Positions 1-8,445 of a DNA stretch of 57,718 bases are shown here, one piece after another (position 1 is the first letter of the stretch; the number at the start of each line of letters is the position of its first letter). Location of the stretch: the NCBI RefSeq assembly GCF_030409555.1, contig NZ_JAUFPU010000008.1, positions 332,164 to 389,881 of the forward strand. Direction: 5' to 3'. The position numbers and the translations under genes are program-made. The notes below the pieces were generated by a model, which made no database searches, was not told where the DNA came from, and saw only the letters and a program-made list of their open reading frames with translations. Source of the DNA: Chitinimonas viridis (lineage in GTDB: Bacteria > Pseudomonadota > Gammaproteobacteria > Burkholderiales > Chitinimonadaceae).

Positions 1-823
1 GGTTGTGCGCGCGCGTACTCAAGATGTAAAGATACTCATGCAAGACGGGGATAGGCTCGCGCAAGGAGCAAATGGCCAGGCCAGACTGTGTAGGCACCTC
101 GCCACGCGGCATCAGACTGCAGCCCATGCCCAGCCTGACTGCCTCGCAGATCGCCTCACGGCTGCCTATCACCATACAAGACGCCAGTTTGATGCCGGCA
201 CCTTGCAGGGCCTGCTCCGTCAGCTTGCGGGTCATGGAGCCCGGCTCGCGCAGCAGCAGGTTGCAATCGGCCAGATCGGCCAGGCAAATGTCCGCAAGAG
301 CGGCAAGCCGATGCCGCTGCGGCACGATCAATACCAAGGGGTCGGCTGCGATGGTCCTGCGCTCCAGCCTGCTGTCCTCGACCTCGTGCGATGAAACAGC
401 CAGGTCGATTTCATATTCATCGAGCGCCTCCAGCACAGCCTGGGAATTACCCACCTCTATGCTCACTTCAACAGCGGGATACTGCTGCCTGAAGGCGGCA
501 ACGCTGGGCAGTATGTAATAAGGCCCTGTGACCCCTATGCGCAAACTGCCACCACGCAGTGCGCCTGCGTTCCGCAGCAAGAAGTCGATATCCCCTTCCT
601 GCTGCAGCAGCTGATCAATCAAGGGTAGCAGGCGGGTGCCGATATCGGTCAAATCCAGCCTGCTGCCTCGACGGTGGAACAGCTCAACGGCGTAGCGTTC
701 CTCCAGCTGCCTTATTCGGGCTGTGATCGTGGGCTGACTGCAGTCGAGCTGCCTGGCTGCCGCCGTCACACTGCCCTGGCGGGCAACTTCCTTGAAGGCG
801 ATCAGGAGCGGAGCGAGCATCAT
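1..823 (-). CDS. LysR family transcriptional regulator (3' end cut by window edge)
   Basis: Reading the minus strand from an ATG at 823 gives an uninterrupted frame that runs off the window start, about 274 residues of the usual 300. Residues about 4-60 are a typical LysR winged helix-turn-helix (AFKEVARQGSVTAAARQL, SQPTITARIRQLEE, LFHR); the rest matches the periplasmic-binding-like effector domain (SLRIGVTGPYY near residue 93). Two ATG codons are adjacent at 823 and 820, with an AGGT-type ribosome site just upstream. It lies 45 bp downstream of the PhnD-type gene on the same strand, so the two may share a transcript. The effector is unknown; a phosphonate or phosphite signal is only inferred from the neighbour. 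Confidence 0.88.
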   Translation of the reverse strand, partial: MMLAPLLIAFKEVARQGSVTAAARQLDCSQPTITARIRQLEERYAVELFHRRGSRLDLTDIGTRLLPLIDQLLQQEGDIDFLLRNAGALRGGSLRIGVTGPYYILPSVAAFRQQYPAVEVSIEVGNSQAVLEALDEYEIDLAVSSHEVEDSRLERRTIAADPLVLIVPQRHRLAALADICLADLADCNLLLREPGSMTRKLTEQALQGAGIKLASCMVIGSREAICEAVRLGMGCSLMPRGEVPTQSGLAICSLREPIPVLHEYLYILSTRAHN

Positions 824-868
824 GCCTACCTGAGCCGGTCGCCCCATCACAGCCTTGCGCAACCCCGT

Positions 869-1846
869 TCAATTGCCCCCGAGAAGCCGGGACGTGTCCT
901 TGTGCTTCTGGAACAGCACCTTGAACTTTGCATCCTTTTGCTCGGAAGTGAGCGATTCATCGTTCATCAGCGTGTATTGCTCATTGAATGCTTCCAGATC
1001 AGCAATTCGGCTCAGCAGCTTGTTGTTGGCCCGGGCAAACCCCACCAATTCATTGGCCTGCAGCAAACGCGCCTTCTGCTGGGCAGTCTTGCCATAGGCT
1101 CTGAAGAAGCCGGCAATCCGCTGCTTGAGTGGTGCATTGAGGCGCTTGTCCATCACCATAGGGTCCAGCCCTATCGGCTCCGAAGTCCAGATTACCTTGA
1201 CCTTGGCATACTCCGAAGGATGCTTGCTGCGGAAGTTGTCGAAGTCATCGGTATTGTTCGTGGCGATATCCACCTTGCCATTGGCAACCGCCAGGAAGTT
1301 GTCTTCATGGCTACCCGTCTGAAGGCGGCTGAAATGGGTCTTCATTTCCAGCTTGTTCTTGGTGATCACGTTGTAAATAGGAATGAGAAAACCCGAGGTC
1401 GAACTGGGCTTGCCCATTGCCAGGCTATATTTGCCGGGGCTGGCGATGACCTCATCCACGGACCTGATCGGGCTGCTCTTGGCCGCCAGCAAAAGCGATG
1501 AATAGCCTTTGCTACCATCTGCCTTCACATGGTGGGCGAACACCTCGCCATGCGCATCGGTGATGGCCTGTAAGGCCGATTTCTGACCAAACCATGCAAC
1601 CTGCACCTTACCATCTGCCATACCCTTGATCAGGGCGCCATAATCCTTGGCCGGCATGCCGACCACCGGCACCTTCAGTTCTGCGGCCATGTCATCAAGC
1701 ACCGGTTGCCATTTCTTGAGCGTTTCCGCCTCGTTGGTCGGTGCAATCAGCCCAACCGTAATGGCCTTGGGGTCTGAAGCGTGTGCTGGCAGGCCAATGG
1801 CCACGGTGCAGGCGAGGAGACAGCTAAAAAGTGCGGAACGACTCAT
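869..1846 (-). CDS. phnD: PhnD-type phosphate/phosphonate ABC transporter substrate-binding protein
   Basis: A 325-residue periplasmic binding protein. Residues 1-23 are a signal peptide ending PAHA before SDP. The mature part has the PhnD/PtxB family pattern: ITVGLIAPTNEAE at the N terminus, KDYGALIKGMADGKVQVAWFG, and a GKPSSTSGFLIP stretch that in the family contacts the phosphonate group. The family captures phosphonates, phosphite or phosphate for a PhnC/PhnE-type importer. No permease or ATPase gene is adjacent on this side, so the protein may serve a transporter encoded elsewhere or act as a sensor for the LysR gene that follows. AAGGA lies 7 bp before the ATG. Ligand not predictable. 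Confidence 0.85.
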   Translation of the reverse strand: MSRSALFSCLLACTVAIGLPAHASDPKAITVGLIAPTNEAETLKKWQPVLDDMAAELKVPVVGMPAKDYGALIKGMADGKVQVAWFGQKSALQAITDAHGEVFAHHVKADGSKGYSSLLLAAKSSPIRSVDEVIASPGKYSLAMGKPSSTSGFLIPIYNVITKNKLEMKTHFSRLQTGSHEDNFLAVANGKVDIATNNTDDFDNFRSKHPSEYAKVKVIWTSEPIGLDPMVMDKRLNAPLKQRIAGFFRAYGKTAQQKARLLQANELVGFARANNKLLSRIADLEAFNEQYTLMNDESLTSEQKDAKFKVLFQKHKDTSRLLGGN

Positions 1847-2218
1847 GACAAATCCTTAGGGTGGAACTTCAGGCAAAGGACGTTCATATCATGGATTTGT
1901 TACAAATCATGTAGTTGTGAACTATTCACCATTTGGGGAGGCCACTTTCGACCGTACCGTTGCAGGCTGAAGCGGGTGTCTTGGGAATCAACCGTCAGCG
2001 CTATCTCGTTCTGATGGGGCATATCCCGCCCGCAGTGGCGGCGGCTAACTACAACCGCCATACGCCAGTCAGGCTGCTGAGCCTGCCTGACTTAAACCAA
2101 ACAGCTTCCACGGGGGGCGGGGTGGTTTACTAGTCAAATTTTGCTGCGTTGAATATTTGACAAGTGCGGCGGTAGGCCCAAAAATTAGCATAACGATAAC
2201 GAGACATGCTTCCCCGCC
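1847..2218. promoter_or_regulatory. Divergent promoter region between phnD and bioB
   Basis: This 372-bp stretch has no supported gene and must hold the promoters of phnD (minus) and bioB (plus). The bioB-proximal part (about 2125-2200) is AT-rich relative to its surroundings. TAAACC (2093-2098) and GGTTTA (2124-2129) are inverted with respect to each other, but the 25-bp spacer is too long for a standard BirA operator, so no operator is claimed. Confidence 0.4.
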
Positions 2219-3214
2219 ATGAACCAAGCCGCTGCACCCAACGCTGTTGTCTTCCACAAGAAACCCGTACCACATGCCGAGGCCAAGAACTGGTCGGTAG
2301 AGGCTGTGGCGGAGTTGTTTGCATTGCCTTTCAATGACTTGCTGTTCATGGCGCAGACGGTGCATCGCGAGCATTTCGATGCCAGCAAGGTGCAGCTGTC
2401 CACCTTGCTGTCGATCAAGACGGGGGGCTGCCCGGAGGATTGTGGCTACTGTCCGCAGTCGGTGCGCTATGACACCGGTGTCACCAGCCAGGATCTGATG
2501 CCGCTGGATGAGGTGCTGCAGGCGGCACAGGCAGCCAAGGCTGCTGGTGCCTCGCGCTTCTGCATGGGGGCAGCCTGGCGTGGCCCCAAGCAGCGTGATC
2601 TGGACGAGGTGAAGCAGATGATAGCCGGGGTCAAGGCCCTGGGGCTGCAGACCTGTGCCACCCTGGGCATGCTCAAGCAAGGCATGGCGGGGGAGCTGAA
2701 GGACGCTGGCCTGGATTACTACAACCACAATCTGGATACCGCGCCGGAGAAGTACGGCGATATCATCGGTACCCGTGGCTACGACGATAGGCTTGATACC
2801 CTGCGGCAGGTGCGGGAATCGGGCATGAATGTCTGCTGTGGCGGCATTGTGGGCATGGGCGAAACGCGCGAGGAGCGTGCCGGCCTGCTGGCCCAGTTGG
2901 CCAATCTGGATCCGCAACCCGAGTCTGTTCCCATCAACAACCTGGTCAAGGTGGAGGGCACGCCCCTGGCGGAGCAGGAAGGCATAGACTGGAGCGAGTT
3001 CGTGCGCACCATAGCCGTGGCCCGCATCACCTTGCCGCGCAGCTTTGTGCGTCTGTCTGCCGGCCGCCAGCAGATGCCGGAGTCGGTGCAGGCCTTGTGC
3101 TTTTTGGCCGGCGCGAATTCCATTTTCTATGGGGATAAGCTGCTGACCACCGGCAACCCGGAGGCGGATCGCGATCGCCAGTTGTTTGAAAAGCTGGATC
3201 TGCAGCCCCTCTGA
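2219..3214 (+). CDS. bioB: Biotin synthase
   Basis: A 331-residue radical-SAM enzyme that inserts sulfur into dethiobiotin, the last step of biotin synthesis, in the cytoplasm. The radical-SAM cluster motif CPEDCGYC is at residues 71-78 (Cys71, Cys75, Cys78). Other BioB hallmarks are present: the YNHNLDT stretch, GGIVGMGE, the SVPINNLVK loop, and RLSAGR near the C terminus, which supplies the conserved arginine of the second (2Fe-2S) cluster. Length is normal for the family. No other bio genes are adjacent, so the gene stands alone, closed by a clear intrinsic terminator. Confidence 0.97.
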   Translation: MNQAAAPNAVVFHKKPVPHAEAKNWSVEAVAELFALPFNDLLFMAQTVHREHFDASKVQLSTLLSIKTGGCPEDCGYCPQSVRYDTGVTSQDLMPLDEVLQAAQAAKAAGASRFCMGAAWRGPKQRDLDEVKQMIAGVKALGLQTCATLGMLKQGMAGELKDAGLDYYNHNLDTAPEKYGDIIGTRGYDDRLDTLRQVRESGMNVCCGGIVGMGETREERAGLLAQLANLDPQPESVPINNLVKVEGTPLAEQEGIDWSEFVRTIAVARITLPRSFVRLSAGRQQMPESVQALCFLAGANSIFYGDKLLTTGNPEADRDRQLFEKLDLQPL

Positions 3215-3274
3215 TACGGCCTGGTTTGCTGCAGGGCTGTGCCAAACAAGTAGCTGCTAATGTGCAGACTACGA

Positions 3275-3307
3275 AAAACGCCAACCACTTTGTGCTTGGC
3301 GTTTTTT
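3275..3307 (+). terminator. Intrinsic terminator of bioB
   Basis: AAAACGCCAA and TTGGCGTTTT form a perfect stem around an 11-nt loop, followed by a T-rich run. It lies about 60 bp after the bioB stop. Confidence 0.9.
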
Positions 3308-3551
3308 TGTTTTTAGATTGGCGCATGCCGGCTTGTATGACGACGAAGCCCGTTGCAGCAAGGTTGTAAAACTACTTGTCATACCTGTCTTGTCTTGGGC
3401 GTTGACCTCGCGCCAGTCCTGGGGCACAAATAACCGAGTGCAGCAAAAAGTTGTGTAGTTTCAGGACTTTGCTTACCCGTAGTTACGCTGCACCGCACAA
3501 TAAACCAGCCAGCCGGGATACCCGGCGGCGAATAAACCGGAGTGATGACCC
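3308..3551. promoter_or_regulatory. Upstream region of the pullulanase gene
   Basis: With the bioB 3' end this forms a 337-bp gene-free stretch (3215-3551). It should hold the promoter of the pullulanase gene. The end of the stretch, AAACCGGAGTGATGACC, carries the CGGAG ribosome site and is almost repeated before the amylase start (AAACCGGAGTGACGAC at about 6773-6787). No specific regulator site is recognised. Confidence 0.35.
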
Positions 3552-6500
3552 ATGCAATACCTTAGCGACTCGGGCCGCTGGGCCCGGCTGCGCCTGTTTG
3601 GCGCGGCGCTCGCCGGCAGCTTGCTGATCACCGCCTGTGGCGGTGGAGGCGGCGGCAGTGACGGCGGCGGCACGACTACCCCACCCACGGCTGAAATCAA
3701 GGCAGGCCATCTGCGCGTCAATCTCTGGCGCAAGGATGGTGTTTACAAGGACTGGGGTGTGTATTCCTGGTCCGGCCCCAAGACGCCTTCTACCGGCTGG
3801 CCCGGCAACCGTTACCTGTTTGACAAGACCAATGCCTACGGCGCTTACACCGATATCGAGGTGGATGTGGCCAAGGGCAAGATGGACTTCCTGATCACCG
3901 TCCCGACGGCCGATGGCAAGGATGCCACCAAGCTGTGCGGCAGCGATCAATTGGCGACCTTTGCGGCAGATATCGCCAGCAAGGGCCAGCAGGTATGGGT
4001 GAAGGATGGTGATTGCACGGTCTATAGTAGCGAGCCGGCTAAGAGCAGCGCCAATCTCTCGTCGGCCAAGGCTGTGTGGTTGACTGCTGATACCCTGGTC
4101 TGGCCTGGCGCCAGCCTGAGCGCCAGCTACAAGCTGCATCATGCTGCCAATGGCGGCATGGTGCTGGGGGCCAGTGGCATCAGCGGTGCCGATGGTGTGA
4201 TAGACCTGGCGGCGACCACCTTGGCTGATGCCCTCAAGGCCCGCTACCCACACTTGGCCGGTGCGCCTGCGTTCAAGCTGGCGGCAGGTGCCAATGCCAA
4301 GAGCCTGGTCAAAGGTCAGTTGGTGGTGTCGCAGACGGTGAACGGTGTCGTAGTCGATGGCAGCCAGGTACAGACGGGGCCGGTGCTGGACGATCTGTAC
4401 GCCAGTGCCGCAGCCAATGCGGCGCTGGGCGCAGTGATCGAAGGCGGCAAGCCGGTGTTCCGGCTGTGGGCGCCGACAGCGAGGTCGGTGGATGTGCAGC
4501 TGTTTGATGGCCCGACCAGCCCTAGCGCCGGCTCGTTGACCATGCAGCTGGATGCCAATACGGGTATCTGGAGTGCCAATGGTGAAGCGGCTTGGATCAA
4601 CGCCCGGTATTACGCTTACCGGGTGGAGGTATATGCCCGCAGTACCGGCAAGGTCGAGATCAATACGGTAACCGATCCCTACTCGCTGGGCCTGTCGGCC
4701 AATAGCACCCGTAGCCTGATCACCGACCTGACGACAGCAGCCACCAAGCCGGCAGGCTGGGATGGCCACGCCATACCGGCACTGGCTGCGCCCGAGGATA
4801 TTGCGCTGTACGAGCTGCATGTGCGTGATTTCTCGGCCAATGATGCGACTGTGCCTGCCAACCATCAGGGCAAGTTCCTGGCATTCAGCCATGGCACCAG
4901 CAATGGGATGAAGCACCTGAAAGCCTTGCAGCAGGCGGGCTTGACCCATGTGCACTGGCTGCCGGTGAACGATATCTCCAGCGCCCCCGAGCTGGCCGCA
5001 GACCAGAAAGTGCCAGCGATAGACACCGCCGCGGCGGGTGATGGCGAGAGCCAGCAAGCTGCCGTGGCAGCCGTGCGCGACAGCGATGCCTTCAACTGGG
5101 GCTATGACCCGCTGCACTACACCGCACCGGAGGGTAGCTATGCTACCGACCCCAATGGCTTGGCCCGCACGGTGGAAATGCGCACTGCGGTGAAGGCGCT
5201 GCACGATAGCGGGCTGCGGGTGGTGATGGATGTGGTCTACAACCATACGCCGGCATCGGGCCAGGACGGCAAATCGGTGCTGGATCGCATCGTCCCCGGT
5301 TATTACCATCGTCTAGATGGCAATGGTGCGGTCACCAACTCCACCTGTTGCTCCAATACCGCGACCGAGCACGCCATGATGGCCAAGCTGATGATCGACT
5401 CGGTCAAGGTCTGGGCCAGCCAGTACCAGATCGATGCCTTCCGCTTCGACCTGATGGGCCACCAGCCGCTGGACGTGATGCAGCGGCTGCAGACCGAGGT
5501 AAATGCGGCCGCCGGCCGAGAGATCTACCTGTACGGCGAGGGCTGGAACTTTGGCGAGGTGGAAAACAATGCCCGCTTCAAGCAGGCCAGCCAGCTCAAT
5601 CTTGCCGGCACGGGCATAGGCTCGTTCAGTGATCGCCTGCGCGATGCCGCCCGGGGTGGTAGCCCGTTCGATGGTGGCGAGTGGCTGGTACGCAACCAGG
5701 GCTTTATCAATGGCCAGTGCGTGGACAAGAACGACGCTAGTGCTTGTACTGCGGATGAGCGCAATAGCGCCCTCAAGGCGCAGGACCTGATACGCCTCGG
5801 TCTGGCGGGCAACCTGAAGGATTACACGCTGGTCGATTACACCGGTGCCAGCAAGAAAGGCAGCCAGATCGACTATAACGGCCAACCGGCCGGCTATACG
5901 GCGGACCCGCAAGAGCTGATCAGCTATGTCAGCAAACACGACAACCAGACGCTGTTCGATATCAGCCAGTACCGCTTGCCTCGCGCCAGTAGTGCCGCTG
6001 ATCGAGCCAGGGCGCAGGTGGTCGGCTTGTCGTTGGTTGCGCTGGGACAGGGGGTGCCGTTCTTCCACGCGGGCGATGATCTACTGCGCTCCAAGTCGCT
6101 GGATCGTGATTCCTACAACTCGGGTGACTGGTTCAACCGCATCGATTGGAGCGGCACCAGCAACAACTGGGCGGTGGGCTTGCCCATACAGGACAAGAAC
6201 GGTGACAACTGGAGCATCATGAAGCCCTTGCTGGCCGACGCTGGCCTCAAGGTCGGCAGCAGCCATATTGCCGCCAGCCGTAGTGCCTTCCAGGATCTAC
6301 TGCGCATCCGCAAGAGCACCCCGCTGTTCCGTCTGCGTACCGCTGCCGACGTGCAGGCACGGGTCAGCTTTCCGGATGCGGGGGCGGCGCAACTGCCGGG
6401 CTTGATCGTCATGAAGCTGGATGGTGCCGGCTACGCCGGGGGGGTCTACAAGACGGTGTTCGTGCTGTTCAATGCAGACAAGGTGGCGCATACCACCACG

Positions 6501-6647
6501 GTGGCAGGCAGCAGCGGCAAGACGCTGCAGCTGCACCCCGTGCTGCAGGCCGGGGCGGATGCTGTGGTGAGGGGAGCTGTCTTCAGCAGCGCCGCCGGCA
6601 GCTTTAGCGTGCCGGCCAGGACTACCGCCGTGTTTGTGGAAATGTAA
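3552..6647 (+). CDS. pulA: Pullulanase-type debranching enzyme, lipoprotein (GH13)
   Basis: A 1031-residue enzyme that cleaves alpha-1,6 branches of starch, glycogen or pullulan outside the cytoplasm. Residues 1-29 form a lipoprotein signal with lipobox LITAC (Cys29), followed by a Gly/Ser/Thr linker. Order: CBM41-like starch-binding domain (about 50-160, VNLWRKDG and DWGVYSW), an N2-like segment, CBM48 (about 305-385, VFRLWAPTARSVDVQLF), then the GH13 barrel. The pullulanase type I signature FNWGYDP is near residue 512; VVYNHT is near 563; catalytic residues are Asp633 (FRFDLMGH), Glu663 (YGEGW) and Asp797 (SKHDN). Length matches family members of about 1000-1100 residues. It is followed by its own terminator and then by an alpha-amylase, so the two form a starch locus with separate transcript ends. 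Confidence 0.93.
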   Translation: MQYLSDSGRWARLRLFGAALAGSLLITACGGGGGGSDGGGTTTPPTAEIKAGHLRVNLWRKDGVYKDWGVYSWSGPKTPSTGWPGNRYLFDKTNAYGAYTDIEVDVAKGKMDFLITVPTADGKDATKLCGSDQLATFAADIASKGQQVWVKDGDCTVYSSEPAKSSANLSSAKAVWLTADTLVWPGASLSASYKLHHAANGGMVLGASGISGADGVIDLAATTLADALKARYPHLAGAPAFKLAAGANAKSLVKGQLVVSQTVNGVVVDGSQVQTGPVLDDLYASAAANAALGAVIEGGKPVFRLWAPTARSVDVQLFDGPTSPSAGSLTMQLDANTGIWSANGEAAWINARYYAYRVEVYARSTGKVEINTVTDPYSLGLSANSTRSLITDLTTAATKPAGWDGHAIPALAAPEDIALYELHVRDFSANDATVPANHQGKFLAFSHGTSNGMKHLKALQQAGLTHVHWLPVNDISSAPELAADQKVPAIDTAAAGDGESQQAAVAAVRDSDAFNWGYDPLHYTAPEGSYATDPNGLARTVEMRTAVKALHDSGLRVVMDVVYNHTPASGQDGKSVLDRIVPGYYHRLDGNGAVTNSTCCSNTATEHAMMAKLMIDSVKVWASQYQIDAFRFDLMGHQPLDVMQRLQTEVNAAAGREIYLYGEGWNFGEVENNARFKQASQLNLAGTGIGSFSDRLRDAARGGSPFDGGEWLVRNQGFINGQCVDKNDASACTADERNSALKAQDLIRLGLAGNLKDYTLVDYTGASKKGSQIDYNGQPAGYTADPQELISYVSKHDNQTLFDISQYRLPRASSAADRARAQVVGLSLVALGQGVPFFHAGDDLLRSKSLDRDSYNSGDWFNRIDWSGTSNNWAVGLPIQDKNGDNWSIMKPLLADAGLKVGSSHIAASRSAFQDLLRIRKSTPLFRLRTAADVQARVSFPDAGAAQLPGLIVMKLDGAGYAGGVYKTVFVLFNADKVAHTTTVAGSSGKTLQLHPVLQAGADAVVRGAVFSSAAGSFSVPARTTAVFVEM

Positions 6648-6654
6648 ACTGTCA

Positions 6655-6680
6655 GGCCGCCCGAGAGGGCGGCCTTTTTT
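6655..6680 (+). terminator. Intrinsic terminator after pulA
   Basis: GGCCGCCC and GGGCGGCC form a perfect 8-bp stem with a GAGA loop followed directly by six Ts, 7 bp after the pullulanase stop. Confidence 0.95.
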
Positions 6681-6787
6681 CAACCCCAAGCCGGCTGCAG
6701 CATGGCCAAGGAGTTGCCGCAACAGACCATAACGACGGTACGGCCTCAACCCAACAAGCACATAAAAAATCAAACCGGAGTGACGAC

Positions 6788-8380
6788 ATGAAACTGCAAC
6801 ACCTTCTGCGTGCCAGCCTGCTGGCAAGCGCAGTGGCCGCCGCCTTGCCCGCGCTGGCCGCAACCGAACAGGCCAAGTCCAGCACTGCTGTGCTGTTCCA
6901 AGGCTTTCACTGGAACTCGGCCAATGGTCAGCTGTATGGCGATCTGCAAGCCAAGGCCAGCGATCTGAAAAACCTGGGCATCACCCACGTCTGGTTCCCG
7001 CCGCCATCCGATGCTGGCTCGCGCGAGGGCTACCTGCCGCGGCAGCTCAACAAGCTCGATTCCAACTACGGCAACGAAGCTGCGCTGACCGCTGCTATCT
7101 CGGCACTGAACGGGCAGGGCATACACAGCGTGGCCGATGTCGTGATCAACCACCGTATCGGCACCACCAACTGGGGGGACTTCACCAACCCGACTTGGGG
7201 CTGCAATGCCGTGGTCAGTAGCGACGAATGGACCGGCAAGTGCGGCAACGCCGATTCGGGCGATGGCTATGCCGCCGCGCGCGATCTGGACCATAGCCAG
7301 ACCGTGGTGCAGAACGATATCAAGACCTGGCTATCGTCCCGCCTCAAGGGTGTGGGCTTCAAAGGCATACGTTACGATTATTCAAAAGGCTATGCGCCGG
7401 GCTATGCGGCGCTCTACCACGATGCCATGAACCCCAGCTTTTGCGTGGGCGAGGTCTGGACCGACCTGAATTTCAACAACGTGGACGGGCATCGCCAGCT
7501 GCTGGTCAATTTTGTGGACGGCACGGCAGGCAAGTGCGGCGTGTTCGACTTCACCACCAAGGGTTTGCTCAACCAGGCACTCAGCTACAACGAGTATGGC
7601 CGCCTGCGCGATGGCAGCGGCAAGCCCGCTGGTGGCATAGGCTGGTGGGGGCAGAAGATGGTGACCTTCGTCGACAACCACGACACCGGCCCCAGCGAGA
7701 GCTGCGGCGTGGGCCAGAACCACTGGCCTGTGCCTTGCGACAAGGTCATGCAGGGCTACGCCTATGTGCTGACCCACCCGGGCATCCCCAGTGTGTACTA
7801 CGCCCATGCCTATAACTGGGGGTTGAAGGGGGCCATTAAGGCCATACTCGATGTCCGCAAGGAGCAAGGCCTGAGCTCGACCTCTGCGGTGGCCATACAG
7901 CGCGCCGAGCAGGGTCTCTATGCGGCTATTGTCGACGGCAAGGTGGCGATGAAGATAGGCCCCACCGACTGGAACCCCGGCGCAGGCTGGACCTTGCGTA
8001 CCTCAGGCAACCAGTACGCCGTCTGGAGCAAGAGCACAGGCGGTGGCGGTTGCACATCCGTGCCGGTGGCATTCAGCATCGCCAATGCCAGCACCGTTAG
8101 CGGCCAGCGTGTCTATGTGGTCGGCAACCAGACTCCCTTGGGCAACTGGACGCCTGCCAACGGCTATGCCCTGACGGCACAAGGCAGCGGCAGCAACGCG
8201 ACCTGGAGCGGCACCGCCAACCTGCCACCAGCAACGGCCACGCAGTACAAGTACGTGAAGTGGAATGGCAGCAGTGCCACCTGGGAGAGCAACCAGGCCA
8301 CGGCCAGCGGCAATCGCGAGTTCACCACACCTGCCTGCGGTGGTTCGGTAACGCGGAGTGATGGGAGCTTCCGGTTCTAA
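6788..8380 (+). CDS. Secreted alpha-amylase with C-terminal CBM20 (maltooligosaccharide-forming type)
   Basis: A 530-residue extracellular GH13 amylase. Signal peptide residues 1-24 (cleavage after PALA). The barrel carries VADVVINHR, IRYDYSKGYA with nucleophile Asp197, acid Glu222 (FCVGEVW) and VDNHDT with Asp299. After residue about 420 a glycine linker leads to a CBM20 starch-binding domain (VYVVGNQTPLGNW, YKYVKW). The arrangement and the GYAPGYAAL/FCVGEVW spacing resemble maltotetraose-forming amylase of Pseudomonas; the product profile cannot be decided from sequence. One odd point is Tyr in the usual FRFD position (IRYDYS). It would act with the upstream pullulanase, which removes branches. 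Confidence 0.92.
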   Translation: MKLQHLLRASLLASAVAAALPALAATEQAKSSTAVLFQGFHWNSANGQLYGDLQAKASDLKNLGITHVWFPPPSDAGSREGYLPRQLNKLDSNYGNEAALTAAISALNGQGIHSVADVVINHRIGTTNWGDFTNPTWGCNAVVSSDEWTGKCGNADSGDGYAAARDLDHSQTVVQNDIKTWLSSRLKGVGFKGIRYDYSKGYAPGYAALYHDAMNPSFCVGEVWTDLNFNNVDGHRQLLVNFVDGTAGKCGVFDFTTKGLLNQALSYNEYGRLRDGSGKPAGGIGWWGQKMVTFVDNHDTGPSESCGVGQNHWPVPCDKVMQGYAYVLTHPGIPSVYYAHAYNWGLKGAIKAILDVRKEQGLSSTSAVAIQRAEQGLYAAIVDGKVAMKIGPTDWNPGAGWTLRTSGNQYAVWSKSTGGGGCTSVPVAFSIANASTVSGQRVYVVGNQTPLGNWTPANGYALTAQGSGSNATWSGTANLPPATATQYKYVKWNGSSATWESNQATASGNREFTTPACGGSVTRSDGSFRF

Positions 8381-8397
8381 GCTGGGTAGTGCAAATC

Positions 8398-8425
8398 AAA
8401 ACAGGCCGCATGAGCGGCCTGTTTT
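8398..8425. terminator. Bidirectional terminator between the amylase and the minus-strand gene
   Basis: AAAACAGGCCGC and GCGGCCTGTTTT form a perfect 12-bp stem with an ATGA loop. The A and T tracts on the two sides make it usable for both converging genes (stops at 8380 and 8446). Confidence 0.88.
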
Positions 8426-8445
8426 GTTGCTGCCCATGGCTGAAG

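Noticed and set aside
1..518. Plus-strand frames of 129 and 148 codons at the window start
   Set aside because: They are antisense to the LysR gene, whose minus-strand frame shows clear family motifs.
2093..2129. Inverted TAAACC/GGTTTA near bioB as a BirA operator
   Set aside because: The spacer is 25 bp, while known BirA sites need about 14-16 bp, and the outer bases do not match.
3483..5309. 608-codon open frame antisense to pullulanase
   Set aside because: It lies opposite a clearly coding gene and its composition (His/Arg/Gly/Ala-rich, no domain) is what GC-rich shadow frames look like. The same holds for other long antisense frames, such as 15322-16356, 38151-39128 and 55318-56568.
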